64,000 nucleotides of DNA. It comes from Actinophytocola sp035634895. Its GTDB lineage: Bacteria > Actinomycetota > Actinomycetes > Mycobacteriales > Pseudonocardiaceae. Under the pieces are notes generated by a model. It was not told the DNA's origin. It saw nothing but the letters and a program-made list of their open reading frames with translations, and did no database searches. Where the stretch lies: assembly GCF_035634895.1 (NCBI RefSeq), contig NZ_DASQCC010000266.1:54509-118508 (forward strand), given 5' to 3'. Numbering within the stretch: position 1 is the first letter of the stretch; the number at the start of each line of letters is the position of its first letter. Made by a program: the position numbers and the translations under genes. Positions 52,554 to 61,529 of this stretch are shown here, in pieces.

Positions 52554-53873
52554 CTACCGCCCCTGGGGCCCGAACTCGGGCGGCAGGCCCTGCGGCTCGT
52601 GGGGGTTGGGCAACCCGGCCTGCGGCCGGGGTCCTTGCCCCGGCACCGCATCGCGCGACGCGAACCAACCGCCGGACTGCGCGCCGGGCCCACCGGACGG
52701 ACCGGCGCCGCCGGAGTAGCTGCCCGGCGCCCCGAACGCATTCGGTGGTGGGAAGCCGCCGGCGGGTGGGGCGCCGGGCGGTTGAGTGCCGGCGCCGGGC
52801 GGCTGGTTGCCTCGGAACTGCGTCGCTGGCGGAGTGTTGGGGGTGATGGCTGGTGACGCGAAGCCGTCCGGAGGGCTCGACGGTTCGCTGAACCAGCCCC
52901 CGGGCTGCTGACCTCCCGGGAGGCCGGCCTGTGGGCCGAACCCACCGGCGGCCGGACCGCCGTAACCGCCGGGCTGAGGACGGCCTGGCATGTCGGAAGA
53001 TGGCCCGAACCCGCGCATGGGCTGGCCACCGAAACCATCGGCCTGGGAACCATCCCGCGTCTCGACCGGCGGTCCGAAGCCGCCGGACCGACCATCGAAA
53101 CCACCGGGCTGGAAGGAGTCCGACGCCCCAGCCGGTGGGCCGTAACCGCTGGCGGCCGGGCCGTTGGCCCGAGGGCGGCCCAACGCTTCGGTGGGTGAGC
53201 CGAAACCGCCGCTCGGGGCGGGAACGCCGTCAGGCTGGCCGACTGGCGCACCGCCGTAGCCGGCGGGCTGCGGTGGGCCGAATCCACCGGCCGCCGAGGC
53301 ACCGAACCCGCCGGCGTGTCCCCCTTCCGACACGTCGGCAGGGGGACCGAAACCACCGGCGGCGGGGGGACCGGAACCACCGGCCGCCGGGGTGCCGAAA
53401 CCGTTGGCACGAGGGCGGCCCAGTGCTTCCGTGGGTGAGCCGAAACCGCCGGTCGGGGCCGGAAACCCGCCGGGCGGGCTGGATGGTGCGCCGTAGCCGC
53501 CGGGTTGGCGACCGAAACCATCACCGGGCAGGCCGAAACCGCCGGCGGGGCCGATCGGCATGGGGGCGCCGTTGTAGGTCGGGCCGCCGCGAACAGGGCC
53601 GCCGAAGGTTGGGGGGCCGTAGTCGTCCGGGGCGTTGAAGGTGGCCGGCCGTGGGGCCTCCGGCGGTGGCAGTGTGCTCGGGTCGACGGCGCTCTTGTCC
53701 TTGTTGACCAGCGTCCCGATCAGGAGCAGTACGACCCCCGCCCCGCCGATGATCAGGCCCAGGGCCGGCTGCATCGGCTCGGACCACATCAGTAGGCGGA
53801 ACTGGAAGTCGGTGAAGTGCAACAACGCCGAGCCGAAGCCGAACATGCACAGAAGGGCACCCAAGCCAGCCAC
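52554..53873 (-). CDS. Membrane protein with long Gly/Pro-rich repeat tail
   Basis: A 439-residue protein with two N-terminal membrane helices (about 1-20 and 37-55), then about 370 residues of Gly/Pro/Phe-rich low-complexity sequence with repeats such as GGFGPPA and GGFGSPTEALGRPRANG (twice). No folded domain is visible in the tail. It may be a wall-spanning or scaffold-type tail. It is the last of a minus-strand group after the TPR gene (71-base gap). Alternative frames across the repeats are also open, as expected for this composition. Confidence 0.75.
   Translation of the reverse strand: MAGLGALLCMFGFGSALLHFTDFQFRLLMWSEPMQPALGLIIGGAGVVLLLIGTLVNKDKSAVDPSTLPPPEAPRPATFNAPDDYGPPTFGGPVRGGPTYNGAPMPIGPAGGFGLPGDGFGRQPGGYGAPSSPPGGFPAPTGGFGSPTEALGRPRANGFGTPAAGGSGPPAAGGFGPPADVSEGGHAGGFGASAAGGFGPPQPAGYGGAPVGQPDGVPAPSGGFGSPTEALGRPRANGPAASGYGPPAGASDSFQPGGFDGRSGGFGPPVETRDGSQADGFGGQPMRGFGPSSDMPGRPQPGGYGGPAAGGFGPQAGLPGGQQPGGWFSEPSSPPDGFASPAITPNTPPATQFRGNQPPGAGTQPPGAPPAGGFPPPNAFGAPGSYSGGAGPSGGPGAQSGGWFASRDAVPGQGPRPQAGLPNPHEPQGLPPEFGPQGR
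53161..53450. repeat. 240-bp-spaced direct repeat inside the Gly/Pro-rich gene
   Basis: About 50 bases from 53161 (CCGTTGGCCCGAGGGCGGCC onward) recur from 53401 with a few changes, encoding SPTEALGRPRANG in both copies. The exact spacing of 240 bases, or 80 codons, points to duplication of an 80-residue unit. Confidence 0.75.
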
Positions 53874-53944
53874 GATCGGTCCCTTCGTCGGGGAGCAGGC
53901 CTGTCTTCACGGACGCGGCGGCATCCCACGAGGTTCCGTCGGGC

Positions 53945-54967
53945 TCAGCGCTTCCACATCCTTCGCAGGCCCAACCACGTGACCGCCAGCGACACCAGAG
54001 CGCACCCTAGCCCCACCGCCAACAACACCCGCACCGGCGCGTCCAGTGCCGCCGTCGCCGTCCACGACAGCAACGCCACCGCCGACGCCGACGCCGCGAC
54101 GCCGGCGGCCACCGCCATCGGCAGCTTGGCGTACAGGACCGAAAGCGACATCCGGGAGCCGTCCGGCAGACCGACCCAGGCCCGCCATGCCAGGACGGCC
54201 ACCAGCAGGACCAGTGCCATCCCCAACAGCGCCAGGCGGGGCGGCGGTGACGTCACCAGCAGCACCAGCGTGCCACCGGCCAGCCAGCGGGTCGGGCGCC
54301 TGACCGCCAAGTACCAGGCCACGCGATGTTGTCGCTCGAACTTCGGCGTCACCCCGCGGGTGCGGACCGGCCGCCTCCGCCGGCGTGGGTCGTCGCCCGG
54401 TCGGTTGACCACCCGCTCCAGCTTCGCCGCCACGTCCTGGTTCGTCGGGTCCAGGCGGGCCGCGTCGCGGTAGCCGTTCTCGGCCAGCATCCAGTCGTGC
54501 GCCAGCATCGCCGCGTCGCCCAGGACCTCGTGGGCGCGGGCTTCCTCCGGCGCTCTGTCAACTGCCGCGCGGGCCGCCATGATCGCCTGCTCCGGCTGGT
54601 CGCGGGCCAGTGCCTCGGACAGGGCCACCAGCGAGCGCCAGTCGTCGGGGGCCCGCCGCACGGCCTCGGCCGCCGTGACGACCGCCTCGTCGTACCGCCC
54701 CAGCTCCACCAGGGCGAGGCTCGCGAGGCGGTGCGCCCACGCCGGGCCACCCAACGCCATGGCGCGTTTCGCCGCGTCCAGCGACTCGCTGGCCTCGCCG
54801 ACGTCCAGGTAGGCGGCCGACAGCCGGCACCACACGACCGGATGATCCGGGTCAACCCGCAGCGCCGACTCGAGCACGGCGATCGCGGCGTGCGGCCTGC
54901 CCTCGTTGGACAGCCGCGCCGCCTTCACCAGCACAGTGTCGATCGAACCGTCAGTTGCCTCGGTCAT
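53945..54967 (-). CDS. TPR-repeat membrane protein
   Basis: A 340-residue protein. About five tetratricopeptide-like repeats span 10-175 (GRPHAAIAVLESALRVDPDHP, GRYDEAVVTAAEAVRRAPDD, PEQAIMAARAAVDRAPEEA-type units). A basic linker RRRRRPVRTRG follows, then four hydrophobic segments at about 225-335. The TPR part faces the cytoplasm if the basic linker obeys the positive-inside rule. Function unknown. It starts 19 bases after the oxidoreductase stop. Confidence 0.82.
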   Translation of the reverse strand: MTEATDGSIDTVLVKAARLSNEGRPHAAIAVLESALRVDPDHPVVWCRLSAAYLDVGEASESLDAAKRAMALGGPAWAHRLASLALVELGRYDEAVVTAAEAVRRAPDDWRSLVALSEALARDQPEQAIMAARAAVDRAPEEARAHEVLGDAAMLAHDWMLAENGYRDAARLDPTNQDVAAKLERVVNRPGDDPRRRRRPVRTRGVTPKFERQHRVAWYLAVRRPTRWLAGGTLVLLVTSPPPRLALLGMALVLLVAVLAWRAWVGLPDGSRMSLSVLYAKLPMAVAAGVAASASAVALLSWTATAALDAPVRVLLAVGLGCALVSLAVTWLGLRRMWKR

Positions 54968-54986
54968 CCGGCGTTTGCCTCCGGGC

Positions 54987-56210
54987 CTACCCCATCAGGC
55001 TCGCCAGATCCGCGTCAACCAGCTTCGCCGGCTCGACGCGGGCCTGCTTGTCCACCAGGGCGCCCAAGGTGTCGCCGTCGTCCCACATGTTGACGTTCAT
55101 CGCGGCCTGCAGGGCGCCGTCGCGGACCCAGAAGGCGATGAACTCCCTGGTGCCCAGGTCGCCGCGGACCACCAGCTCGTCGCTGAACGGGTCGGTCAGG
55201 CCGCGGAACTCCATCCCCAGGTCGTACTGGTCGGAGAAGAAGTACGGGCTCGCCGTGAACGGCTCGCTCGCGCCCAGCAGGTTCTGCGCCACGTGCGCGC
55301 CCTGGTCCTTCGCGTTCGCCCAGTGCTCGACGCGGATGCGCCGCCCGAACCTCGGGTGCGCGTGCGCGGCGATGTCCCCGATCGCGAACACGTCCGGCGC
55401 GGACGTCGCCAGTGTCGCGTCGACCTGGACGCCGCCGTCGTCGGACAGTGCCAGCCCGGCCTCCTGCGCCAGCTCGGTGCGCGGGTACGCCCCGACCGCC
55501 ACCAACACCAGGTCCGCGGGCAGCACGCTGTCGTCCTCCAGCCGCACACCCGTGGCCCGGCCGTTCTCGCCGACGTACTCCGCGATGCCGGTGTCCAGCC
55601 GGAACGTGACGCCCTGGTCCTCGTGCATGGACCGGAACACCCCGGCGACCGTGTCGCCGACCACGCGGTGCAGCGGCTGCGGCAGCACGTCGACCACGGT
55701 CACGTTCGCGCCGTGCTTGCGGGCGGCGGCCGCGACCTCGCAGCCGATCCAGCCCGCGCCGATGATCACGACGTCGCGGCCCTCGGTCAGCTCCCGGCGC
55801 AGCGCGCGGGCCTCGTCGAGGCGGCGCAGGCGCAGCACGTTGTCGAGGTCGTGGCCCGGCAGCCGCAGCCGCCGCGGCGTCGAGCCGGTGGCCAGCACCA
55901 GCCGGTCCCACGACTCCCTCTTGCCGTCGACGTCGACCGTGTGGTCGCCGATGCTCACCCCGCTCACCCGGGTGCCAAGCCGCAGGTCGATGTTCTTCTC
56001 GGCGTAGAACGACTCCTCGTGCACCCAGTCCGGGTCGTCGGTGTCGCCGAGCAGGATGCCCTTGGACAGCGCGGGCAGCTCATAGGGGCGGTGTCGCTGC
56101 TCTCCGACAAGCAGCAGGTCGCCGTCGTAGCCCTGCTCGCGCAGCGCACCGGCGGCCGAGGCACCCGCGAGTCCGGTGCCCACGATCACGATGCGGCGCG
56201 GATCAACCAT
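54987..56210 (-). CDS. FAD-dependent oxidoreductase (ferredoxin/rhodocoxin reductase-like)
   Basis: A 407-residue NAD(P)H-dependent flavoprotein: FAD loop IVIVGTGLAGASAAGALRE at 7-25, LATGSTPRRL, NAD loop VVIIGAGWIGCEVA near 148, and APDVFAIGDIAA near the end of the FAD domain, then the reductase C-terminal domain. It resembles reductases that feed electrons to ferredoxins for P450 or dioxygenase systems. No ferredoxin or P450 gene is nearby. Confidence 0.92.
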   Translation of the reverse strand: MVDPRRIVIVGTGLAGASAAGALREQGYDGDLLLVGEQRHRPYELPALSKGILLGDTDDPDWVHEESFYAEKNIDLRLGTRVSGVSIGDHTVDVDGKRESWDRLVLATGSTPRRLRLPGHDLDNVLRLRRLDEARALRRELTEGRDVVIIGAGWIGCEVAAAARKHGANVTVVDVLPQPLHRVVGDTVAGVFRSMHEDQGVTFRLDTGIAEYVGENGRATGVRLEDDSVLPADLVLVAVGAYPRTELAQEAGLALSDDGGVQVDATLATSAPDVFAIGDIAAHAHPRFGRRIRVEHWANAKDQGAHVAQNLLGASEPFTASPYFFSDQYDLGMEFRGLTDPFSDELVVRGDLGTREFIAFWVRDGALQAAMNVNMWDDGDTLGALVDKQARVEPAKLVDADLASLMG

Positions 56211-56325
56211 GGTGGGTCATGCCTTCCTTCAGATGGACAACACGCGTCACGACTACGTCGTCGCGACGTCTGACTGTTAAACGACAATCACGCGTGGGCG
56301 GATCAACTGCCGGAGGATGAGCAAT

Positions 56326-56535
56326 GTGACCAGCCACAAAGAATGGTCGATCACGTGTCGTGACGTGGCAGGCCGCCGCCGTGACCTCACGGTCTTCGTC
56401 CGGCAGGGGCGGGTCGTGCTGGTCGCCCCGCCCGGCGAGACGGCCGTGCTCAACCCGCTCGACGTGGGCCGCCTCCGCGCCGTGCTGCGCGACGCTGTGG
56501 TGGACGCGTCCCAGGCCGAGGCGCGGGAGAACTGA
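56326..56535 (+). CDS. Small conserved hypothetical protein (69 residues)
   Basis: A 69-residue soluble protein with beta strands (WSITCRDVAGRRRDLTVFVRQGRVVLVAPPGE) and a helix (LDVGRLRAVLRDAVVDASQAE). Start GTG 56326 has GGAGG at a spacing of 9; the ATG at 56317 touches the ribosome site. It looks like small actinobacterial proteins of unknown role. It is divergent from the oxidoreductase and ends 3 bases before the convergent ligase. Confidence 0.68.
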   Translation: MTSHKEWSITCRDVAGRRRDLTVFVRQGRVVLVAPPGETAVLNPLDVGRLRAVLRDAVVDASQAEAREN

Positions 56536-56538
56536 CAC

Positions 56539-58017
56539 CTACGCTCCCGACCAGGTATGCACCGGTTCGTTCGTGTGCATGTGCGAGGCATAGCGGCGGG
56601 TCATCTCGCGCAGGGCCTGCTCTCGTGACACGGAACGCGACTCCTCCAGTGAGCGGACGGTGTCCACCTGCCAGGTTGCCCCATTCCGACCGGAGATGCA
56701 GCGCTTCTCGATGACGCCCAGCAGCCGCTCACGCTGATCCTGGGCCACCCCCCACGCCTCGAGGCCCGCGTGCGCGAGCGGCAGCAGCCGGCGCAGCACC
56801 AGCTCGGTGACCGGCACGTCGCCGATGCCCGGCCAGTACACCCGAGCGCCGATGCCGCCCTTCGCCGCGTTGTGAAAGTTCTCCTCGGCGGCCGAGAAGC
56901 TCATCTGTGTCCACAACGGACGCTCCTGGTCGGCGAGCGCGCGGACCAGCCCGAAGTACAGCGCCGCGTTGGCCATCACGTCGACGCAGGTCGGCCCGGC
57001 GGGCAGCACCCGGTTCTCCACCCGCAGGTGCGGCCGGTCCTCGACCACGTCGTAGATCGGCCGGTTCCAGCGGTAGATCGTGCCGTTGTGCAGGCGTAGC
57101 TCGGACAGCTGGGGCGTGCCGCCCGCCTCGAGCACCGCCGCCGGGTCCTCGTCGTCGCACAGCGGCAGCAGCGCCGAGTAGTACCGGACGTTCTCCTCGA
57201 ACAGGTCGAAGATCGAGGTGATCCACCGGTCGCCGAACCACACCCGCGGGCGCACGCCCTGCGCCTTCAGCTCGTCCGGCCGGGTGTCGGTCGACTGCTC
57301 GAACAACGCGATCCGGCTCTCCGCCCACAGCTGCTTGCCGAACAGGTACGGCGAGTTGGCGCCGAGCGCGACCTGCACGCCGGCGACGACCTGCGACGCG
57401 TTCCAGAAGTCCGCGAACCGCTCCGGCGCCACCTGCAGGTGGTACTGGACGCTGGTGCACGCCGACTCCGGCGCGATCGTGTCGGCCTGCGCGACCAGGC
57501 GTTCCTCGCCCGAGATGCTGATCTCCAGGTCCTCGCCGCGGGCCGCGAGGACCTGCTCGTTGAGCAGCTTGTACCGCTGGTTGGTCGACAGTGTCTCCAC
57601 GTTCATGTGCTCATGCCGCAGCGTCGGCAGGATGCCGATCATCATGATGTCCGTGTCGACCGTGTTGGCCTTCGTCTCCGCCGCGTTCAGCGACGCGCGC
57701 AGGCTGTCCTCGAAGCGGGCCAGCCCGTCCGGGCTCAGCTCGTTCGGGGCCAGATTGATCTCGATGTTGAACTGGCCGAGCTCGGTCTGGAAGTCCGGGT
57801 CCGCGATGGCGGCCAGCACGTCCTCGTTCTTCATCGCCGGGTCGCCGGCGGCGTCGACCAGGTTCAGCTCGACCTCGAGCCCCGACATGGGCCGCTCGGT
57901 GTCGAACGCGGACTGCTTGAGCATCTGCGCGAACACGTCCAGGTCCAGCCGGACCTTCTCGCGAAACCGTTGCCGGTCGGCGCGGGTGAACTCGGTCCGC
58001 TCGACATCCTTGCCCAT
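56539..58017 (-). CDS. Glutamate-cysteine ligase family protein
   Basis: A 492-residue protein of the carboxylate-amine ligase / GCS2-like family. SGLEVELNLVDAAGDPAMKN near the start supplies metal-binding acids, then GQFNIEINLAPNEL and the C-terminal TWQVDTVRSLEE. In actinomycetes some members make gamma-glutamylcysteine for ergothioneine (EgtA), but no egt genes are adjacent. ATG 58017 is chosen because GAGG lies 8 bases upstream; the frame continues to 58095. Confidence 0.85.
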   Translation of the reverse strand: MGKDVERTEFTRADRQRFREKVRLDLDVFAQMLKQSAFDTERPMSGLEVELNLVDAAGDPAMKNEDVLAAIADPDFQTELGQFNIEINLAPNELSPDGLARFEDSLRASLNAAETKANTVDTDIMMIGILPTLRHEHMNVETLSTNQRYKLLNEQVLAARGEDLEISISGEERLVAQADTIAPESACTSVQYHLQVAPERFADFWNASQVVAGVQVALGANSPYLFGKQLWAESRIALFEQSTDTRPDELKAQGVRPRVWFGDRWITSIFDLFEENVRYYSALLPLCDDEDPAAVLEAGGTPQLSELRLHNGTIYRWNRPIYDVVEDRPHLRVENRVLPAGPTCVDVMANAALYFGLVRALADQERPLWTQMSFSAAEENFHNAAKGGIGARVYWPGIGDVPVTELVLRRLLPLAHAGLEAWGVAQDQRERLLGVIEKRCISGRNGATWQVDTVRSLEESRSVSREQALREMTRRYASHMHTNEPVHTWSGA

Positions 58018-58123
58018 CCGCATCGCCTCACTAGGTGAAAGCCGGTCCTGGGAAGCCTCGCGCCAAGCCTTTACCCCCGCAAGCTGCGAGATCAAACCAG
58101 CCTACCGGGCTAAGCTCCGTGGC

Positions 58124-58729
58124 GTGACGGACAGTTTGGTGTGGATCGACTGCGAGATGACCGGCCTCGACCTGAGCAAGGACGCGCTGGTCGAGATCGC
58201 CGTGCTGGTCACCGACTCAGAGCTCAACATCCTCGACGAAGGCGTCGACATCGTGATCCACGCCGACGACGCCGTGCTCGACACCATGCCCGACATCGTG
58301 CGCGAGATGCACGCCAGCTCGGGCCTGACGCCGCTGGTGCAGGCCTCGACCGTCGAGCTCGCCGACGCCGAGGCGCGGGTGCTCGACTACGTGCGTTCCC
58401 ACATCCCGGACGCCAGGACGGCCCCCCTGTGCGGCAACTCCATCGCCACCGACCGGGGGTTCATCGCCCGCGACATGCCCCTGCTCGACGCCCACCTGCA
58501 CTACCGGATGATCGACGTGTCGTCGATCAAGGAGCTGTGCCGGCGCTGGTACCCGCGGATCTACTACGCGCAGCCGGACAAGGGCCTCACCCACCGGGCG
58601 CTGGCGGACATCAAGGAGTCCATCCGCGAGCTGCGCTACTACCGGGGGACGGCGTTCGTGCCTCAGCCCGGGCCCACGAGCGACCAGGCGAAAGCCGTGG
58701 CAGAGGCCCTGCTGACGGCCGAAAGCTAA
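58124..58729 (+). CDS. orn: Oligoribonuclease
   Basis: A 201-residue DEDDh 3'-5' exonuclease that degrades short oligoribonucleotides, including pGpG. WIDCEMTGLD at 7-16 gives the first acids (D9, E11). CGNSIATDRGFIARDMPLLDAHLHYRMIDVSSIKEL-type core (in part) and GLTHRALADIKESI hold the remaining Asp and His. GTG start 58124 immediately follows the divergent ligase promoter. Confidence 0.96.
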   Translation: MTDSLVWIDCEMTGLDLSKDALVEIAVLVTDSELNILDEGVDIVIHADDAVLDTMPDIVREMHASSGLTPLVQASTVELADAEARVLDYVRSHIPDARTAPLCGNSIATDRGFIARDMPLLDAHLHYRMIDVSSIKELCRRWYPRIYYAQPDKGLTHRALADIKESIRELRYYRGTAFVPQPGPTSDQAKAVAEALLTAES

Positions 58730-58792
58730 CCGTTTGCATGCCACGCGGGCAGGCACGTTACGATGTGTCTCGTCGCTCTTCGGAGCGGCAAT

Positions 58793-58869
58793 GGTGGGTG
58801 TAGCTCAGCTGGTAGAGCACCTGGTTGTGGTCCAGGATGTCGCGGGTTCAAGTCCCGTCACTCACCCCA
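58793..58869 (+). tRNA. tRNA-His (anticodon GTG)
   Basis: The acceptor arm GTGGGTG pairs with CACTCAC (one G-T pair). The anticodon arm CCTGG-loop-CCAGG has GTG at 58827-58829. The T arm contains GGTTCAAGTCC. G at 58793 (position -1) faces C at 58866 (position 73), the histidine-tRNA hallmark, and CCA is encoded at 58867-58869. Confidence 0.97.
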
Positions 58870-58992
58870 GTAAAACCGCAGGTCAGAGGGGGTGCGGAGC
58901 ACCCCGCATCCCCACAGACCCCCTCTCGCATCCCCATGAGCGCGGTAGCGTGGTGCGCGAAGCACCCGCCATCACGCACGAAGGGGTCAGCG

Positions 58993-59217
58993 ATGACCAC
59001 GCCACCTCCCCACGCAGCTCGACGCCCGCGCGACTGGAACGACGTCTATAGGCCTGTGCCCGACTCCGACGAGCCCGGCGCGATGCTCGACGACCTGTGC
59101 CGGATCGCCGACGCACGAGCCCGCCGCATCGGCCGGCCGCCGACCTCGGCCCGCGTCATCGTGATCACCGACGAGTCGACAGCGGTCCTCGAGACCGCGC
59201 CCAGCGCCACTCGCTGA
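58993..59217 (+). CDS. Small hypothetical protein (74 residues)
   Basis: A 74-residue protein between tRNA-His and the integrase. GGGG lies about 8 bases before ATG 58993. It has a Pro/Arg-rich start, an acidic helix (GAMLDDLCRIADARARRIGR) and a C-terminal strand (ARVIVITDEST). Not an obvious excisionase. Family unknown. Confidence 0.55.
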   Translation: MTTPPPHAARRPRDWNDVYRPVPDSDEPGAMLDDLCRIADARARRIGRPPTSARVIVITDESTAVLETAPSATR

Positions 59218-59333
59218 CCTTCTCCCCCACTGCCTGAAATTCCACGAGGGACACGTCTGCCCTCACCTCTTGCGACAGACGCCGCAACCCTGTCGAACTA
59301 ACCCGCAAGGTGTCCACCACCGGAGCGCAACCC

Positions 59334-61205
59334 ATGGCAAGCATCGAGCGCCGCAAGCGCACTGACGGCACGATCGGCTACCGCGTCGTCTGGTTCCTGG
59401 ACCACCGGCTGCCGTCCGGCAAGTTCGCGAAGGACTACCTCACCTTCGACGACGAGACCGAAGCCGAGAAGTTCAAGGCCATCCTGGAAGCCGCGGGCAA
59501 CAACGTCCAGGACGCCGTTGCCGCGTACAACGCCGTCGAGAATCGCGAACTCACCGTCGCGCAAATGCTCGACGAGCACATAAAGCTGCTGACCGGCATT
59601 GAGGAACGCACCCGCCGCGACTACAACAACATGGCCGCCTATCACCTGGTGCCGCTGATCGGCAGCCTGTCGGCGACCGCCATCGAACGCGACCGCATCC
59701 GCGCCTGGGTGAACAAGGTCTCGTGCCCCGACCCGACGCGGGCCGGGGGCATGCTCACCCAAGCGCGCAAGGACGCCGAGCTGTCCCGTGAACAGCTCGC
59801 CGAGAGGCTGGGCTGGCCGGTCAAGAAGGTCACCGGCTACGAAACCGGCAAGGCCCCGCTGGTTCCGGACGACCTCGCGGAGGTCTTCGTAGCGCTGCGG
59901 GTGCTGCGCGTGCGTCGCCAGCTGATCAACACCGTGGCGTTCGGCATGGGGGCCAAGACCCTGCGCAACGTGCACGCCCTGCTCTCGGCGGCGTTCACGT
60001 GGGCCATCGACAACAAGAAGGTGGCGCGCAGCGACAACCCGGCGAAGAACATCCGGCTCCCGAAGTACACCCCGGCCGAGATGACGTTCCTGACCCCGGC
60101 GGAATTCGGACTGTTCGTGTCCTATTTCGGCGAGCCGTACCAGCTGATGGTGCGGGTTCTCGCCGGAACCGGGATGCGGTGGGGCGAGCTGATCGCGCTG
60201 CAAGTCGGCGACGTCGCGCTGGACGTCGAACACCCGTACGTGAACATCGACAAGGCAGTGAAACGCGCCGAGAGCGGCCACTACATCGGCTCGCCGAAGT
60301 CTGCGCGGTCGGTGCGCCTGGTGTCGTTGCCTCGATCGCTAGTCGAGCCGCTGCGCGTGCTGATCGGCGACCGCGACGAGGACGACTGGCTGTTCCGCGG
60401 CCCGCGCGGTGGCCGGGTCCACTACAGCAACTTCTACAGCCACCAGTGGGTGCCTGCCGTCAAGGCCGTCACCGCCACCCGCACCCCGGACGGGGAGAAG
60501 GTGCCGCGCGAACGGCGGATCACGAAGAAGCGCATCCGCATCCACGACCTGCGCCACACACACGCCTCGTGGCTGATCGCCCGCAAGGTCGACCTGGCCA
60601 CTGTGCAGCGTCGCCTTGGGCACGAGTCGATCACCACGACTGTGGACCGGTACGGCCACCTGGACCCGAGCCAGCTGCAAGCCGCGGCCCGCGCCGCCGA
60701 CGCCGCGCTAGCGACTGCGGGCGCGCCGGTCGACCCGCTACCCGACGTGCTGGCGACGGTCGTCGACCTCGACACGGTGCGGCTCGCCCGCGCGAACGCA
60801 GACGTCGACCCGTTCAGCGAGCACGACGAGCCCGGCGCGTCGGTGCCAGCGCCACGACCGGCCGCCGTGCCGGTGCTCGCTGAGCTGCCCGAGGAGCTGG
60901 CGCGCGTCGTCCTCGGCGACGAGTTGCGCCGGGTGCGCAAGCAGGCCGGGATCACGCAGGCCGACCTGATCACGCGCCTGCCGTTCGATCTGCACGTCGC
61001 GACGCTGCGCGGCTACGAGGGCGGCCGGGTGGCACTGACGGTGACCCGGTTCATGCAACTCTGCCTGGCGATGGGCTCGCCGGTCGCGCCGGTGATGGAG
61101 CGGGTCATGCAGCGCTTGGCCGCGGACACGCTGCCGCCCACCTCAGCCCTGGACGAAGAGCGGGAGTACACGGTCGACTTTGACGCAGTCGCCGACGCAG
61201 GGTGA
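59334..61205 (+). CDS. Tyrosine recombinase (integrase) with two XRE-type HTH segments
   Basis: A 623-residue integrase. After an AP2-like N-terminal part (ERRKRTDGTIGYRVVW) comes a core-binding domain, split by an inserted XRE-type HTH at about 139-176 (LTQARKDAELSREQLAERLG, then VKKVTGYETGKAPL). The catalytic domain has R282 (GTGMRWGEL), K322 (GSPKSARSVRLV), H404/R407 (HDLRHTHAS), H430 (LGHES) and Y440 (VDRYGHLD). A second HTH lies at 525-581 (RRVRKQAGITQADLITRL, TLRGYEGGR). Normal integrases of this class have about 380-400 residues. ATG 59334 has GGAG 8 bases upstream. Confidence 0.92.
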   Translation: MASIERRKRTDGTIGYRVVWFLDHRLPSGKFAKDYLTFDDETEAEKFKAILEAAGNNVQDAVAAYNAVENRELTVAQMLDEHIKLLTGIEERTRRDYNNMAAYHLVPLIGSLSATAIERDRIRAWVNKVSCPDPTRAGGMLTQARKDAELSREQLAERLGWPVKKVTGYETGKAPLVPDDLAEVFVALRVLRVRRQLINTVAFGMGAKTLRNVHALLSAAFTWAIDNKKVARSDNPAKNIRLPKYTPAEMTFLTPAEFGLFVSYFGEPYQLMVRVLAGTGMRWGELIALQVGDVALDVEHPYVNIDKAVKRAESGHYIGSPKSARSVRLVSLPRSLVEPLRVLIGDRDEDDWLFRGPRGGRVHYSNFYSHQWVPAVKAVTATRTPDGEKVPRERRITKKRIRIHDLRHTHASWLIARKVDLATVQRRLGHESITTTVDRYGHLDPSQLQAAARAADAALATAGAPVDPLPDVLATVVDLDTVRLARANADVDPFSEHDEPGASVPAPRPAAVPVLAELPEELARVVLGDELRRVRKQAGITQADLITRLPFDLHVATLRGYEGGRVALTVTRFMQLCLAMGSPVAPVMERVMQRLAADTLPPTSALDEEREYTVDFDAVADAG

Positions 61206-61269
61206 TCGAAGCTGGTCACGTGGGTTGCCGGTATCCTCACCGGCACCCCACGTGACTGAAGGACTGCCC

Positions 61270-61509
61270 GTGAGCGAAACGCCCGCCGAGACGCCGACCG
61301 ACAACGAGCGCCACGAGGAGGGCGTCAAGGCCGCTGCGCTGGCGATGCTGGCCGACGACTTCGAGCGCAACCAGGCGAGCAGCGACGACTGGGACGACCT
61401 GGCCCGCGAAGCGCAGGCTACGTACCTCGCGAAGGCCCGCAAGGTGGTCAACGCCTACCGGTCCGTGATACCCGGTAACATCCGCGCGGTTGTCCCACAC
61501 ACTACATAA
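61270..61509 (+). CDS. Small acidic protein (79 residues)
   Basis: A 79-residue helical, acidic protein (VKAAALAMLADDFERNQ, DWDDLAREAQATYLAKARKVVNAY). The pattern resembles short phage-encoded proteins with helix repeats. GTG 61270 has AAGGA 7 bases upstream. Function unknown. Its stop codon lies inside the dyad in front of the next gene. Confidence 0.6.
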   Translation: MSETPAETPTDNERHEEGVKAAALAMLADDFERNQASSDDWDDLAREAQATYLAKARKVVNAYRSVIPGNIRAVVPHTT

Positions 61510-61522
61510 CTTGTAGAGTGTG
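61496..61522. promoter_or_regulatory. Dyad upstream of the element HTH gene
   Basis: CACACACTACA (61496-61506) and TGTAGAGTGTG (61512-61522) are 11-base arms with one mismatch around TAACT. It ends 7 bases before ATG 61530, so a repressor bound here would block transcription or initiation. AT-rich relative to its surroundings. Confidence 0.6.
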
Positions 61523-61529
61523 AAACACT

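Noticed and set aside
52532..53524. A 330-residue frame overlapping the Gly/Pro-rich gene
   Set aside because: Same strand, shifted frame through repeats. The frame with two membrane helices and a regular GGFGPP pattern explains the sequence better.
58870..58992. A second tRNA or attachment repeat directly after tRNA-His
   Set aside because: No cloverleaf and no repeat of the tRNA 3' end are present in this stretch or further right in the window.
59298..60281. A 327-residue minus-strand frame over the integrase
   Set aside because: Antisense shadow of a clear integrase; composition typical of reverse-complemented GC-rich coding sequence.
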